A DNA stretch of 42,571 nt from Plakobranchus ocellatus (Eukaryota; Mollusca; Gastropoda; Plakobranchidae): positions 608,790 through 651,360 of the forward strand of contig BLXT01005114.1 of assembly GCA_019648995.1 (NCBI GenBank), given 5' to 3'. Shown here one piece after another: positions 1-13,800 of the stretch (positions are counted from its first letter, which is position 1; each line of letters opens with the position of its first letter). Below the pieces are notes generated by a model. It was not told where the DNA came from, made no database searches, and worked only from the letters and a program-made list of their open reading frames with translations. The translations under genes and the position numbers were made by a program.

Positions 1-682
1 GGGGGAGGTAATGTAAATAGTTATGGCTCGAGGTAGTTTCATGTCAAAAAGTTTTCCTGACTCTTTCCTGGATAATTAGAGAAGTTCAAAGGCCCATTTT
101 TTTTTTCGCCATCTGATTCTAAGAAGCAGCAGGAGCTTATATTGTTCGAAGATGTTCATTTAACAACCAAATCACATATAAGACACCCAGGGTTGCACAG
201 TGATGGCTTCTGCTTACGCTCTGACCACAAGCACTACCTTAGATCCAGACCTACTGGTACCAGATTGAGAAGGTGCAATTTTTCAATGCGCTCAAGAGAA
301 GAGGGTGTGAGATGAGGATATAGTACCTCTTGTAATATTAGATCTGAATGAAGATCAAGATCTGTTGTAATATCTTCCAGCAACCACTGCTGAGACAGGG
401 GCCATTCTATGCTGGACTATTTTAAACTACTACTTTCTATTCAATGTAAACAAAATAAAAATTAAAATAAAGAAACGAAGAGTAGCACTATATATGTGGG
501 CTGCAGCTAGATTTGGGAAAAATACCTAGGTAGCCTGCACAAAGGTTTTTGAGATGACTGCAAAGCCTAAAGAATTAGTCTTGAGCCAGATTTAGATATC
601 TCAGGTCTCTCTTATCTCCTTGTCAATAGCAATGCATAGATTCTTGAAGTAAGAAATAGTGAGAAGAGAAAGAGAGAGAGAT

Positions 683-736
<54 letters not shown>

Positions 737-951
737 AAGAGAAAGAGAGAGAGAGAACAAGACAGTTCTTATTTTGACGCATTAAAAAGAACTCATCAAT
801 ATGGTAAAAATACTAAATCAAATATACAGAAAAGATCACAATAAACAATGTGCATGAATCTTGTTTACCAGAGAAAATAAGAAAAAACTTTCAAAGGCCA
901 AAAAAAAATAAACACCGACACATCAAATCTGAAGCCACCATCGACACTCAC
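1..951. other. Intronic DNA downstream of exon 13, with (GA)n
   Basis: No class C-like exon was recognised. It contains the GA microsatellite at 661-756. A splice-bounded open segment on the minus strand at 416-238 is described in the findings. Confidence 0.5.
661..756. repeat. (GA)n microsatellite
   Basis: About 96 bp of GA dinucleotides with a few AAAG interruptions. The Arg/Glu-rich open frame across it is a repeat artefact. A shorter GA-rich tract recurs near 1306-1340. Confidence 0.95.
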
Positions 952-1241
952 CGGGTTAGAGTTAAAGGAGTCTGTGGGACCGCAGACCCTTGAGTAACTT
1001 CCTGTTGTTGAAGGCCCCAGAGAGCACTGGTTGGTTATCTCAAACAACTCGCTCATGAATGGATGACCAACAATATCTGACGTGGTTAAAGTTCTCAGCC
1101 AGTTTGTGTAAGTAGTAATCTCACTCATCTCCAGCCCCACCATGAGGGAGCCAGAGGCAGCAGTCTCCAACGACCGAACGTATTCGGGATTCCTGGCCCA
1201 GTCCTCTGTGCCTGCTACCAACTGAAGCTGACCCACGGCTC
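952..1241 (-). CDS. Receptor exon 13 (last found)
   Basis: GAVGQLQLVAGTEDWARNPE, then MVGLEMSEITTYTNWLRTL, HPFMSELFEITNQCSLGP and end SFNSNP. Counterpart of exons 6-7 of VFT1 (the 'W..sD', 'f..yf' and Cys segments). Acceptor CCCCCTCAG, donor GTGAGT, ends in phase 0. The following exon is not convincingly visible in 1-951, so the gene continues left of the window. Confidence 0.82.
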
Positions 1242-1862
1242 CTGAGGGGGAAGGGTTTAGTAAATTTTAAATATTCTCCATACATTTGTAACCCTATCAT
1301 TGAAGTGAGAGAGAGTGAGAGAGAGGAGAGAGAAAGAAAGTATGTAGATATATGGATAACTGCATGTGTGTAATTGTGTGGATTAACTTCATTCATATAA
1401 AATTTAGAGGTGGAAATATTCGTTAAATTTTATTTCTAAACCAATTTTCATTTTCTTCAAATATTCCTTTTGCTCTGTAGATTTTGTATAGGGCTATTCT
1501 TGAACCTATTTAGTCACATTCAATATTTTACGTTGATTCCTATAAGATGTAATTTGATATTATTTGCCCCTTGTTTTGATAATTGAGACAGTTAATGAAG
1601 CGAAATATTTTAAAGATACATCGTCACTATATTGCTTTGAAAATATATACCTTCTGGCAACTGCCTTCTTCTTTTTTCGCAAATGCAAATGATGTCAATT
1701 AAACAAATTGGTATTAAATAGTCTATAGCTTTTGACTGCTCCTGATTATCAAAAAAATTAAACATTTAAAAAAACTGTGGTAGATCAAAATTGAGAAACT
1801 GCTAATTAATAAGTACTTTGGTTGATAAGCCTTCTTCATTTTAACGCAATTCAAGGTTTCAA

Positions 1863-1894
<32 letters not shown>

Positions 1895-4800
1895 AACAAA
1901 TAATAAAATTTGAAAGCCACTAGGCCTACAGAACAGTCTATTCTGATGATGTCGTACATAAAGACAGGGAAGACCCCGAATTATATGGATGTGAAGAAGA
2001 CAAGAGTCATATTTTTTATGATGCAATGACAGATTTTTCCTTTATTTTAATTCCCTCTAACAAAAAAAAAAGTTTGAAATGTTCGGGATCAGTTTTTGTC
2101 AATTCCATTTTAATTCTGCATAATTTCATCGTTCTTCATTTAAAATCATCTGCTCATTTTGTACAACCTCCAAATCTTACGTGTTAGCACCTCCTTGCTC
2201 TAGCTGAAGTAATAAAGGGAATCCCTCTATGACCATATATTCATAATCCTTTTGTGGTTCTTCATAGTTTTGTGGGTTCTTTTGCTTTTTTGCTTCTTGT
2301 TTTCTCTATCTTCTTTTTTTTTTTATCAAACCATATAAATACCATGCCTAATCAGATGACAAAATTTACCATTTAACTATAAAATTAGAGTTTACCTTCT
2401 TCAAAAACTTATAAAATTTTTTGGGTTGATGCCTCTGCACAGATTTTAAAATAGCTCTATGAAATTTTGTAATGTTCACAGAATGAAAACTGAATATTTC
2501 CTTGACTTGAAGCATGAAAAAACTAAAATTGGCATTTGTGGCTTGTTCTGGCTGGTTTTACGTCCATAATTAAAGTGAAATCATGACTAAATCGACACTA
2601 ATTAAAACACACCTTGAGCACTGATAGCACCCAAGAGTCCTCTGACAGCTCCCATGTCAGCAATCACCACGACGACTGTCGCATTCGGGCGACTACGAAG
2701 CCTGTTCAAAGCTGTGGTATAGCGATCAGCTGCCTGGGAGTCCAAGTTATCCACCATTCCAACAACACAAATGCCATGTCTGGGGATAGGAAGATGCAAA
2801 GGCCAGGTTTTTTTTTGTTGAAAATATATGAGAAATAACTCTATCAAGTCTTCTCCTTTTGTCCTCAAGCATCTTAACTCTTATAGCTAAAAAATGTTCT
2901 AAATCCTTCACAGGAAAAAGCTCACTCACTTTTCCAAGCATTTTTTTTTTAATTGAATGTCTGCTACAATAAAAATATTAAACTTTCTACTACTTATTAT
3001 TTCTTATAAAATGGAAGCTTTATATTTTCTTCAAAATTTTCAATTTTCCCCTCTTGTTTCTTGCCCCAATGTTTTAACAGAAAAGCCAACCTGGCTTTCT
3101 CAATGGTTTTCAATTCCTCTCATTAGGGGGAAAAAAAAATCGTATGGGAAATTTATGACACGCAAAGGTCTAAACATACAACTTAATCAAGTTGCCTTAA
3201 GTCAGCAGCCGGCAATGACATGCACTAAAGGAAAAACAACATTTCCAGACCGGGCCAAATGATTGAAAATTGCATATTTAACATTTTGAAACATCGATAC
3301 AGCCATAAAATGCAGTTAATCAGGTTGTGTATAGTACAAGGAAGGATAAAAGATATTGTAATTCTCTGCAAAGGTTGTGGAATTTGTGGGGGTTTTTTTA
3401 AATAGGCAGGGGGAAAAATTTTGAAATTCCTTTTCTTAAGTCTTATGTGTGACATCTCATGCCTTAGGACTGGTCTGAAGAAAATGAAAACTGTAAGGGA
3501 TTTTCTAAGTGTCCTGATCAAAGCCATGAATTTTTAGAGCCTTTCTTGGGAATGTCAAATCTCTACCACAGCAAGATGTGCCCCAGAATTATATTAAATT
3601 GGGAGTCTGCATACATCTTCAGCCTAGCGTTAATCTTTCTTTAACGGGTAGACCTTTGAAGAAAATGGCGATCCTAATTTAGATAAAAGCAAGTGAATGC
3701 TAAACACTATTTTATATCTTTTTTGGGTTCCATGACTCAACTCATTTTCTAGGACTGCTAACATAAATTAAAAATCATATTTCCTGTAATTGAAAATAAA
3801 TAAAAGACTAAAACAGAAAGTCGTTGAAAATATGGAGGAAAAAAAAGTGTTTTTGAGCTCACCTTCCTGCTGTCATCATGAAGTCATGAGCAGCAGCTTG
3901 ATACATGCCAGAGCCATGGGTGACAACCTACATTGAATTTTTATCGTAAGTTATTGATTGGCTTTTAAAAAAATTTCTTTCAAATGGGTCACATAAGTGC
4001 AACTGTGTGAGAGGGAGAGGGTGAGGAACATCCTTTATATACATGAATGAAGGGTTCTCGAAAAAACTAAACAACAAAAAAAATGCAACTTACTTATTTA
4101 GAGTTGCTGTTCAATTAGTGAACTTTAAGTAATACATTTATCATTACAAAATTACGATAGGTAATTTTCAAGCTTTTTGCAAAGCATAAATTATTTTCCT
4201 TTTACTATACATAATTTTTTTTTTAAATATTAACTTTAACCAAAAATAAAAATCAATGAATGTCTAAATTTCAGGTGAAATACTTTTTCCCACATAATAA
4301 TTTTAATGCTTAAAAAAATAAACTTTGACTCTTGTTGTGCAATGAAAAAAAAAAAAAGAAAAAGAAAAGAAAGCAAGAAAGAATAAATTCATCATTTATT
4401 TTCTTTTTCCTCACTTCAGTGAAATACTGAAACTGGTCTCACCTGAACATAGGTCCAGCCCATGCGTAGCAGGAGACTGGAGATGGCCTCATAAAGCATG
4501 TGATCATTAGGCACGGCTTGTATCATGAAAGGGTTGTGGTCACTGCCCATCATCATGGATGTGTCGCTGCCTTCTTCCATCGAGGCCACAGAGTCAGTCT
4601 GGATCTCAGGAAGCATATAGTTGGCCAGCACTGGAGTGATCACGCTTGCCTGCTGGCCGTCTGGTCCGAGAGATGCACAAGTTCAAAGGTTATAGCTGAT
4701 AAGTTGCCAGAAAATGACACTTAACAATTAATCTGCACACTTTTGTGACAATGCAAATAGCTCTAAAGTCAATAAATCTTTTTGCAAATTTTGAAGGTTT

Positions 4801-7800
4801 GAGTTCAAGTGCAGAGATCTGTCAAAATTTTTAGAAATTTGAAAGTCTTCTTATTGTTTTTCATTAGTCATCTTGCAGCTTGGTCAAAATTTATAGCAAA
4901 TAGGAAAACTCATGATAAATGTGTAATGAACAAAAGGCCTATTCTCTATTACTCCTGCTCTTGAAGTCATAAACTATAACTGATTCAACATGAGCAAAAA
5001 AAAAAAAAAAAAAAGCATACTTTCTTTAATGCCCTACAGATATAACAAAAGTTAAGATTAGAAATCTGCTGTGGTTTATGATATTGTTATCGTAAAATTC
5101 TGCTCATGTCTTTATATCACTACTTTGAATTCAGAATCCAGTTGTTGAATTTTAGATTGAAACAAAAAAAAAAAATAAAAAAATAAAAAAGGATACGTTT
5201 TTCTTCTAAAATTTCATTTCACAAAATATTGAGTTACAGGCTCCAAGAAATTTAAAAATGTTACACATCCAAAATTATGTTTGAAAAATAAAAAAAAAAG
5301 AATGTTATCACACCTGTGTGGTCCACAAAACCAAGAATATTTTCAGCAGTGATGACATCCCCCGAGGCAGCCAGGAAGCGGTTGTTACCGCTGAGGAGAT
5401 CACTGATGAACCCACCAGCAACCAGGCTGTCTGGACAAACATCCACCACAAGGCTTCCTAGAGTCACTTGCTGCAGCTTTCCAGGGTTTAACGTCCGGAA
5501 ACGAGTGGCAGCCCATTCAGCAGCTACCAAAGCTGCAAGGCGAGAGGTCACACCCTCCCCACAGGTGAAAGGAAACCTTCCTGGCATGTGTCCATTTGTC
5601 AAGGAGCCGATGACCAAATCACCAGGGTTGTATCTATACCATGTTGACATAAATTTTTTTTAAGATGTAGAAATTATAAAATGGCAATAACTTGTCCAAA
5701 TGTTATTAAACTGTTAAATCACAGAGTTTAATTTTTATAAGCAAGAGATTCTTCCTCTTTCGGCATTTTTTTTTTTTTAAGCAAATCTAGTTTTTGGTCT
5801 ACCATTGTTAAGACCGAACTCTTTACTCTTGTACTTTAAAGGTTCTAGTACTACATTCATTCCAATGAAAAAAGGCCTTTTCTGAAGTTTTATTGTTGTT
5901 TACAAGAAAGAACTAGAGAACAAAGTTGAAAATAGCAGCTTTTAAGACTTAAACCTCATATGTTATAAATAATCTTATATAAAACTATTGCAATATAATG
6001 AGACAAAAAAATATTAAAATTATACAAAAATTATAACATAAAAAAAGAATTATTGAGGCAATTAAGTGACAGCAGTAAGGAGGAAGTTATAAAGATCTAT
6101 ACAAAGGTCCATTAAAAAAAAATCCCTAAAAAAAAAAAAAAAATTAACATAAACTTTGTCTATAGAGTTAATGCGATCCATTCTCATAACCCCGAGAAAC
6201 TCTCTCCATCTAGACTGAAAAATTTATTGTAAGTTTATCTCACATTTCAACATATTGGCTACTTAGCCCTTAGGAATTCAAGAGGTTTCAAGAAACATGA
6301 AATAGTTGTGCCACCCTGTTTAGAGAGATCCTAGCTGTAGCTTTCTTCCCTTATTACTCAAACACTGCATGCTTGATTCTTCACAAAAAAAACCTGCAGT
6401 TCCTAGAAACAAAATTGCTTTCCAAGTAGTCACAACTTCAATGAAACTTCTCACAGAGGATTTTTTTCAAAAATTGATATTTTGATCAGAAAAGCTAAAA
6501 TGAGCAATGCTTTAATGGGTAAAATAAACCTACAATAAACTCATCCATCAGTATGGGGTGAATTTCTAGAGGTTTATATTGAGATCCCATCACAATGACT
6601 CTAAGGGCATAGCAGTCAAAAAGTGTATATACATAGGGACAATGAAGCACATCATCGCCAGAGTTTAACTCTAGTTTGCTTCTGGCCTTAAGTTTCCATT
6701 TTTTCAAAGATTCACAAAATGTTAGTCCTACCCATAAGCATGACATCCTGGAGTCTATTTTAATTTTTTTTTATATCATGCTCCCACTTAAAATTTGCCT
6801 CCAACAGCAATTAGGAAATAAATTTCTCATAGTCAAAATGCCTATGTTTAAAGAAGTTAATAATGCAACATAATCACTTGGAATGTGATGTTTACATACA
6901 CTTTCTTCTCCATTTTATTAAAAAATATAAATGTACATATTTTTCTTATCTCTAATTCTCTCTCTTTAATTATTAACTGTACATCCTTTGGAAAGCATCA
7001 CTCTAAAACAAAATTATGTCAATTTCTACTTTTATCTCTAAAGCATAAAATGATATTGTGTAAAACTGAGGCTGTTGTTACCTGAACACTATAGGGATCT
7101 CCGGCTTAAGGCAGTTAATACAGCCCTGAGGAGTAGGGCATGGGGCGACCGGGTTCGTGGCAAGCGAAGTTGTTCTGGCGCTGTCATAAAGCACAGGTGC
7201 TCTGCTCAGAGTGAGCGCATTGTTTGTGTATTGCGCAATCTGGTACATTCACATCCATCAAGAATAAAAATAGCCATATATTACTCAAAGTAAAAAAGTT
7301 GCCTAATAAGCAAAAACACCGTCATTATTGATTACTGTATATATTATATCAAAGATGAAATTGACAAAAGATCTTTTTCTTTTTTTTGTTTTAAATCACA
7401 GGGCTTACATTGCTAAAGCAAAGAACATGAATTATAGAGTTGTCATGGTCAGTCACTTATATAATCAATCAAACTATAAAAACACAGTGATTTTATTCTC
7501 AGCTCAGTCTAGTAAGCTGGACATGACTGAAAAAAAAATGTGAGAAATTCTCATGTATATGAGGGTTTGCCAAAACGTGGGCTGTCATCATGGTTATGTG
7601 CGAAAAATTTTCCACAAGCCTTGTTTGAAAAAACTTAACTCATAAATTTCATAAATTTTGCTTTTGTCAGTACAATGACATATGAAGTACTGCTTTATGT
7701 TTTAAAAAATCAGTTTTGGTTGCATCCTTGCTGTCTAAATTGACAAATAAGTTTCGATCATAACTATGAGGACAAAATCACCAAAAAAGTGGTCACCTAT

Positions 7801-10800
7801 CAACAAATTAAGCTCATTCATTACCAAATGAAGAGAAACAGACCAATTTTGTTTACATGGATCTACTCCTGCTTTCCAACTCTTCATGAAAATTACCTCA
7901 TTGGTACTCAATTGGACTTTTCCATTTTGTAATTGAAGATTCTTTTTTTCAAAATGCACTAAAAAAGTGAACATGTTGCAGGTCTACACTTGGCTCAGTT
8001 TCCATGTTCTAGAAACAACAGTGGGTTACATTTTTTTATAGTTATTTATAATTTATAATTTTCAAAAGGCATCAAATTACAATTAATGGTGTAAAATTAT
8101 AAACTGGCATGTACCAAAATGTAGAGACAGATATCTCTTTAAAGTGGAGAAAAACTCACCTTCTCAAAGATAGGAGTACCCAGCCTGTTGTTGTAGTTGT
8201 AGACTGCAAAGTCGTAAACTTCCAAGTCTCCATTGGCATCAAATTTAATCCTTTCTCCTCTCAGAGCAGCAATTGGGAAATTGTTCGGGATGGTCACATC
8301 CAGATTCTTCAGGGTATCGTGAAAGTCAGAAGCACTGACGGATCTCAATCGATTCACGCACGGATCAATGGCTGATGTTTGACATCTTTGACGGACAGCC
8401 TCAGCATATGCAGCTAAGGCTCTGATTGTTGGGAGTACATAAGGACTCTGCACAAAGCTTGCCTCAAGGTTTGCCTGTGTTTGGGGGTTACATTGAGACA
8501 GGCCAGCTCTGGGGGTTCCAATCCAGCAGTTGTATTTTTCTTCATACCTGCACATTCATGAAATAAATGCACAAGTTTCAGAATGCTTAGGTAAGTGTTA
8601 GTTTCAATTATCTCACAGGGTCTTTCTCATAAAATTCTAGGGGTATTGAAATCTGAAATGATTTGAAGTGAATCTACAATTTTTTTTTGCTTTTGTTTTT
8701 AATTGCAATAAGCTGTATAGAACGCATAGTATTGTTCATATATCAGCCTATCAGCTGCTATTTCTAGGTCGGTTTTTATATTCAAATTTTCTTACAATCA
8801 CACCTTAATGTCATTTATCTGTCGGAGATGTTCATATTTCATTTCAAAATTGTAAAAAATTACATGAATGAAGATTTCTTCCTGACAAAGTGTCTCCTTG
8901 GTCATATAGCCAAGAGAGTATAAGGAAGGGAAAATAAAGAGGAAGAGATAAATATGGAAGAAAACAAAACAAAACAAAACAAAAATGAGAAAAACTGGGG
9001 AGAAAGGCAACATATTGAAAGCCTCTTATATAAAGGAGATGATCAAAAGCGCTATACCAATCATAAAACCAAGGGTTTTCCAAGTGTCCATTGAGTGTAA
9101 TGTCCGCTACTTCCTGCGCGAAGAAGGTTCTAAATTCGTCAATGGTTGGCGAATCTGGAGCAACTATCATTGAACCTCGTGCCATTAGCAGTGAATTTTG
9201 GTCAGAGGTTATGTCCAAGTCACTAAGTATCCACTGAGTTGAAGTCAGAGATTGAACCTGTAGAAGCAAAAAGAAGAAAAATAATCTGTAGAAAAAGGGA
9301 TAAAGGCTTTGAAGTAGAAGATGACAGTTTCAACCTGGATTCATTTGTAAAATGTTTCATCAGGCTAATTGTTTTGTTAAGTAGTATTCTGTAGCCTCAT
9401 GTGTTTCAGGTCAAGCTATTCAGAAAGATTTGCATTTGGCAATGGTACCAATATTATATGTGTAGCGGTAGTTACGTTAAAGTGCATCAGTGTAATCAAA
9501 TCCAAGTACTGAAGTAAAGAAGTAAAAATTTCCAAAGCATTATGTACAGAAAGTCTATAGCATGTCAGTAAAACGTTCTATACATAAAGAAGTATTTCTT
9601 ACACCTCTAGTTAATGGTTTTCATCTAAAGTCAATCACCCAGAACCTCAACTCGACTGATTTTGTGGGACTGCTGCATATCTTATATTGTATTTTCCAAA
9701 GTTTGCCATAATCTCAAAAATGACAATGAAAGATCTAGTGCAAATCAAAATTTACCTGAGCAAGAGCATCTAAGACCATCTCTGTATGGTATGATGTCAT
9801 CACCAGCACGCCGGCAGCATAGGTTTTGCTCCCAACTGCGTTCAGGACGGCTACAATTTCATTTCTTGTGGTCAAAGCTGGGTCGACTGCGATAGCTTTT
9901 GCAAAGCACACACCTCGATTGTGAGCTGCCTCAAGGAGCTGCTTCAAGCCACTGCGACCATAGTCCTCATCAGTGTAAATGAGCAGGATATTCTCTTCCC
10001 ACTGGAGAGCTCTGAGCAGCTCAATCACAGTCTGTGAATATGCATGTCCGCCAACATTTAATGGTTTGTATTCAAACAGTCGAAGGTAAACCAATAATTT
10101 TATGCTTTGGCATATCATATGACTAGACCAAATATAAATAGCAACAGAATTCTTTGCTTCATGGATATATTCAATAAAGGTGTGGTTCACAAACAAAGGT
10201 TGCCTTTTCTTGTTTTTTAATTCAAATCCTTTCAACATTTGTCGTCATGATCTCCATTTCTAGGTTTAGCATTGTCTCTATGATTGACCTCAGAGGAGGC
10301 AACAGTAATGAAAAGCCCACTTTAAGCCATCTTTGAATGCCATCTAGAGAGTCTGATTTGCTCCTTACATGACATATGAACATAGTTCACAGAGGTGCCC
10401 ATGACCCTTACATACTATATATAATAAAACTGCCATAGGCAAATAAAAGTGTAGTATCCTCCATAGACTTAAACAAGACAGATGATGCTATGATTGGCTA
10501 CATCAGAAAATAGTTCAAATTCATGAGTGGAGTGCAATAAAATTCAGAAAATGACCGCTTTTACTATGTTGCATGACGTTTGTTCAAACCTGACTTCTGT
10601 ACAACTTACAAGATTAAGGACAAATCAATTTTATAGAAGAGTATAATCCCAAAAACAGAATAGTTATTAGAAAGTTAATTATAGAATAGAATAAATGAGG
10701 TTAATTTCTATAACGACAAATCCTAGATATAGCTGAAAGCAATTTTTCCTTTCCTTATCTGACTTTTGTCCCCTCCTATACCAACAATTGAAAAAAACAT

Positions 10801-13800
10801 CAGTTTAAACCTACTTTGTAACAAATGAGAGATGAATGGTGTGGTGCTTGTGCTGATTGGTGGCTTACGATGTCTTAAAAGCAGTCAACAAAAATCAACA
10901 ATCACATTTGAACATAATGTTTATCTTGGTTTAGAACTTACACATCTTTATCTTTATCTAGTATATATTCCAAGCTCAGAGAATGGAGTGTCAGGCTACA
11001 TAAGCAACTTGAGCTGTTCAAAATGTAACTTGCAAACTTATTGGAATTAAACTCGTATAAATGTGTCATAAGTGCCAATGAATAAGAAAACTTACTTTTG
11101 CAAAAGCAGCATTAGATGGAAGAGTCCTGAGGAAGGTCGGGTAGTGAGTCTTATCACTTAAGGCTGGTGCCATAGCTCTTGGACTGATCATGCTGACGGG
11201 AAGTGTGGCAGCATACTTAGCAGCAGGTATTGATGTTGAGCTAAACATTGTTCCTAAGATTCCTATAGAGTTCAAAATGAGAGTGAGGAAAAAAAAGTTG
11301 CCATTCATTTGTTAGATGTTGAGCAACAAGCTGATAAGACCTACATTTTTCATGACTGAGACAGCTTAATATATCTGTATATATTCTGTGTTCATTAGAC
11401 CTTCATGAAGAAAACCTGAATATAATGGTAATTACCAACAGCTAATATTGTTAAACATCAAGAAATTTGTTGGTGAAATATTATTGCTTCCTTTACTCTA
11501 ATTAAAGCATTTTTCACAGACACAAGCTTAGAAAAAGAGCCTAAATATAAAATAATACACAATAATATAACATGTGAATCTATAAATGCAATCTTAAGAA
11601 GCATTTTTACTCCATCAAAAATTCTTCCATGGTTCATTCCAATTCATTTGGGTGGGGGGGGGTTACAGATTCTAAAAAGTTTTTTTTCTTAATCTTATTA
11701 GTTTATGCATTAGAACACATTTTGTCAAAATACCACTAAACTCAGTTAAATAAATAAAATTCTTATGCTACATAAATCCTCATTTCCTTCCAGATCTGTT
11801 AAATATTAGTTTTCTCTTGATGAGCTGCCATCACCAGGTTATTCATTTGCTTTGGCATTTGTTTTTACGCGCCAAGAAGAGGAATTAAGTTCTGGATTTC
11901 AATTTACTCATCTCTTTTTTTGTACACAACTTGAAAGGCCAAACTCTAATCAATATGTCACCAGAAATGTATCTTGAAGAGACTTAACTCTTAGAAACAA
12001 GAAAGAAAAATTGGCTGTCTGACTGCTCTGTCAAAGAATAAAATCTGTAGATAATCTAGAATCTCCACAAATTTACAAAGGTTTATCCAAAAAAATTAAC
12101 ATGTGTATAACTAGCATTAAGTGATAAGAGTATATTGCTTATAATCAATCCATATTCTTGACATAATATGGCAAACTCCTCTCACCCAACATAACATTAT
12201 TCCCCTGAGTGCAAAAAGGATTCCTGGAAGATGTCTGTGGGTATAACTCTTGCAATGCCTTTAGGGCCACGCTATTTTCTTTGCATGTATCAAATACCCG
12301 CATGCCTGGAGCAAAAAAAAAAAAGGATCATCCTGAATACAAGATTACATGATATTATGTGTTTTTCTTGATGGAATTGGTTAAGAATTTGGAAATATTG
12401 CGTGTTTCTTGATGGAATTGGTTAAGAATTTGGATTTTTTTTTTTAAATTGTCAAGCAACACTCATTTTAATCTTAAACTAACATTTGTTTAAAACCTTC
12501 ATGACTAATGGTAATACAAAAATGAATAATTTAATTTGTTAGGTATAATTCTACATAAATTACCGATATTTTGGGGGGGAAAAAAGTCATTATAATAGCT
12601 AAATAACATTAACTGTCAAAATATATAGGAAATTAAATAAAAAAGCTCTTTCTATGAAATGTAGCCCGAGTTTTTTTTTTTTTTTTTTCTCCTTTCATCC
12701 TCTAATTTGTTCAAAGATAATCATTCAACAATCCGTAGATATTATGAATGATTTTGAAATTACTCACCAAAGTTAACACCAGGAATATAACCTCTGTTTA
12801 GTGCAGAAATTGTAAACCTTGTAGCTTCAAAGACTTGCATTAATTCTAAAAGAAAAGACCAAAATAAAAAATTTTCATAACAATTACTCAATCTATCTCT
12901 TGCTAAATTTGTCAATACCAAAGTCATCTCAGGAACAAACGATGTTAAAATGAAATGCAGAGAAGCTATTCTTCTAGTCGAACATCAGTTTCTTCTTTAT
13001 GACACACAACAAAAAAAAGTAATTGCACATTGAATTTAAAACAGCGACTAATACATAAAGTTTAGCGCATTAAAGTTGTATTTATGTAGGTTTAAGGATT
13101 TATAATTTTATATAGGTTTCAATATATCTTAGACTCCTTTTTATCATGAAAAAAATTTCTTGATGAGCTGCCATCAAGATAAAAAAAAAAAATAAATAAA
13201 GAAATAAACTGCTTCCAACAGGTTTCATTAATATAAAGAATTCTAGGTCTAATGAAACGAATTGTTTCTTATATGTCATATATTGGGAACAAGGCTGAAA
13301 CAAAAGGACCAATTCAAATACCTAGGATCCTTGATCTCAAGCGACGGAAGAAACAACAGCGAAGTTGCATCAAGAATAGCTCAAGCAAAGACAAATTTCC
13401 AGAAAATGAAAACAGTTCTGACAAATAAAAACATATCCATCCGGACAAGAAGAAGAGCCCTTGAGTGCTATATAGAGCCCATCTTGATGTATGGATGTGA
13501 GGCCTGGACAATATCGAAACAGACTCAGAGGAAGCTGGAAGCAACGGAAATGTGGTTCCTCAGAAGAATGCTGCGAATCTCATGGACAGCAAAGAAGACA
13601 AATGACACAGTTTTAGAGGAAGCTCATACAACAAGACTACTCATAAGCAAAATCCGTAAACGTCAAGCAACCTTTTTCGGCCATGTTATGCGAAGAGAAA
13701 AGTTAGAGAATCTTGTAACAACAGGAATGTTGGAAGGAAAACGCAGTAGGGGAAAACAACGAGAAAAGCTCATTGAAGGCCTGACAGACTGGCTGAAGGC

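Noticed and set aside
659-844. Arg/Glu-rich 61-codon frame
   Set aside because: It is the GA microsatellite read as codons.
5316-5663. 115-codon plus-strand frame
   Set aside because: Shadow of receptor exon 9, which is supported on the minus strand by VFT homology and splice phases.
7075-7293. 72-codon plus-strand frame, at first thought to be a repeat or tRNA-like piece
   Set aside because: The minus strand is receptor exon 8, confirmed by acceptor, donor and phase on both sides.
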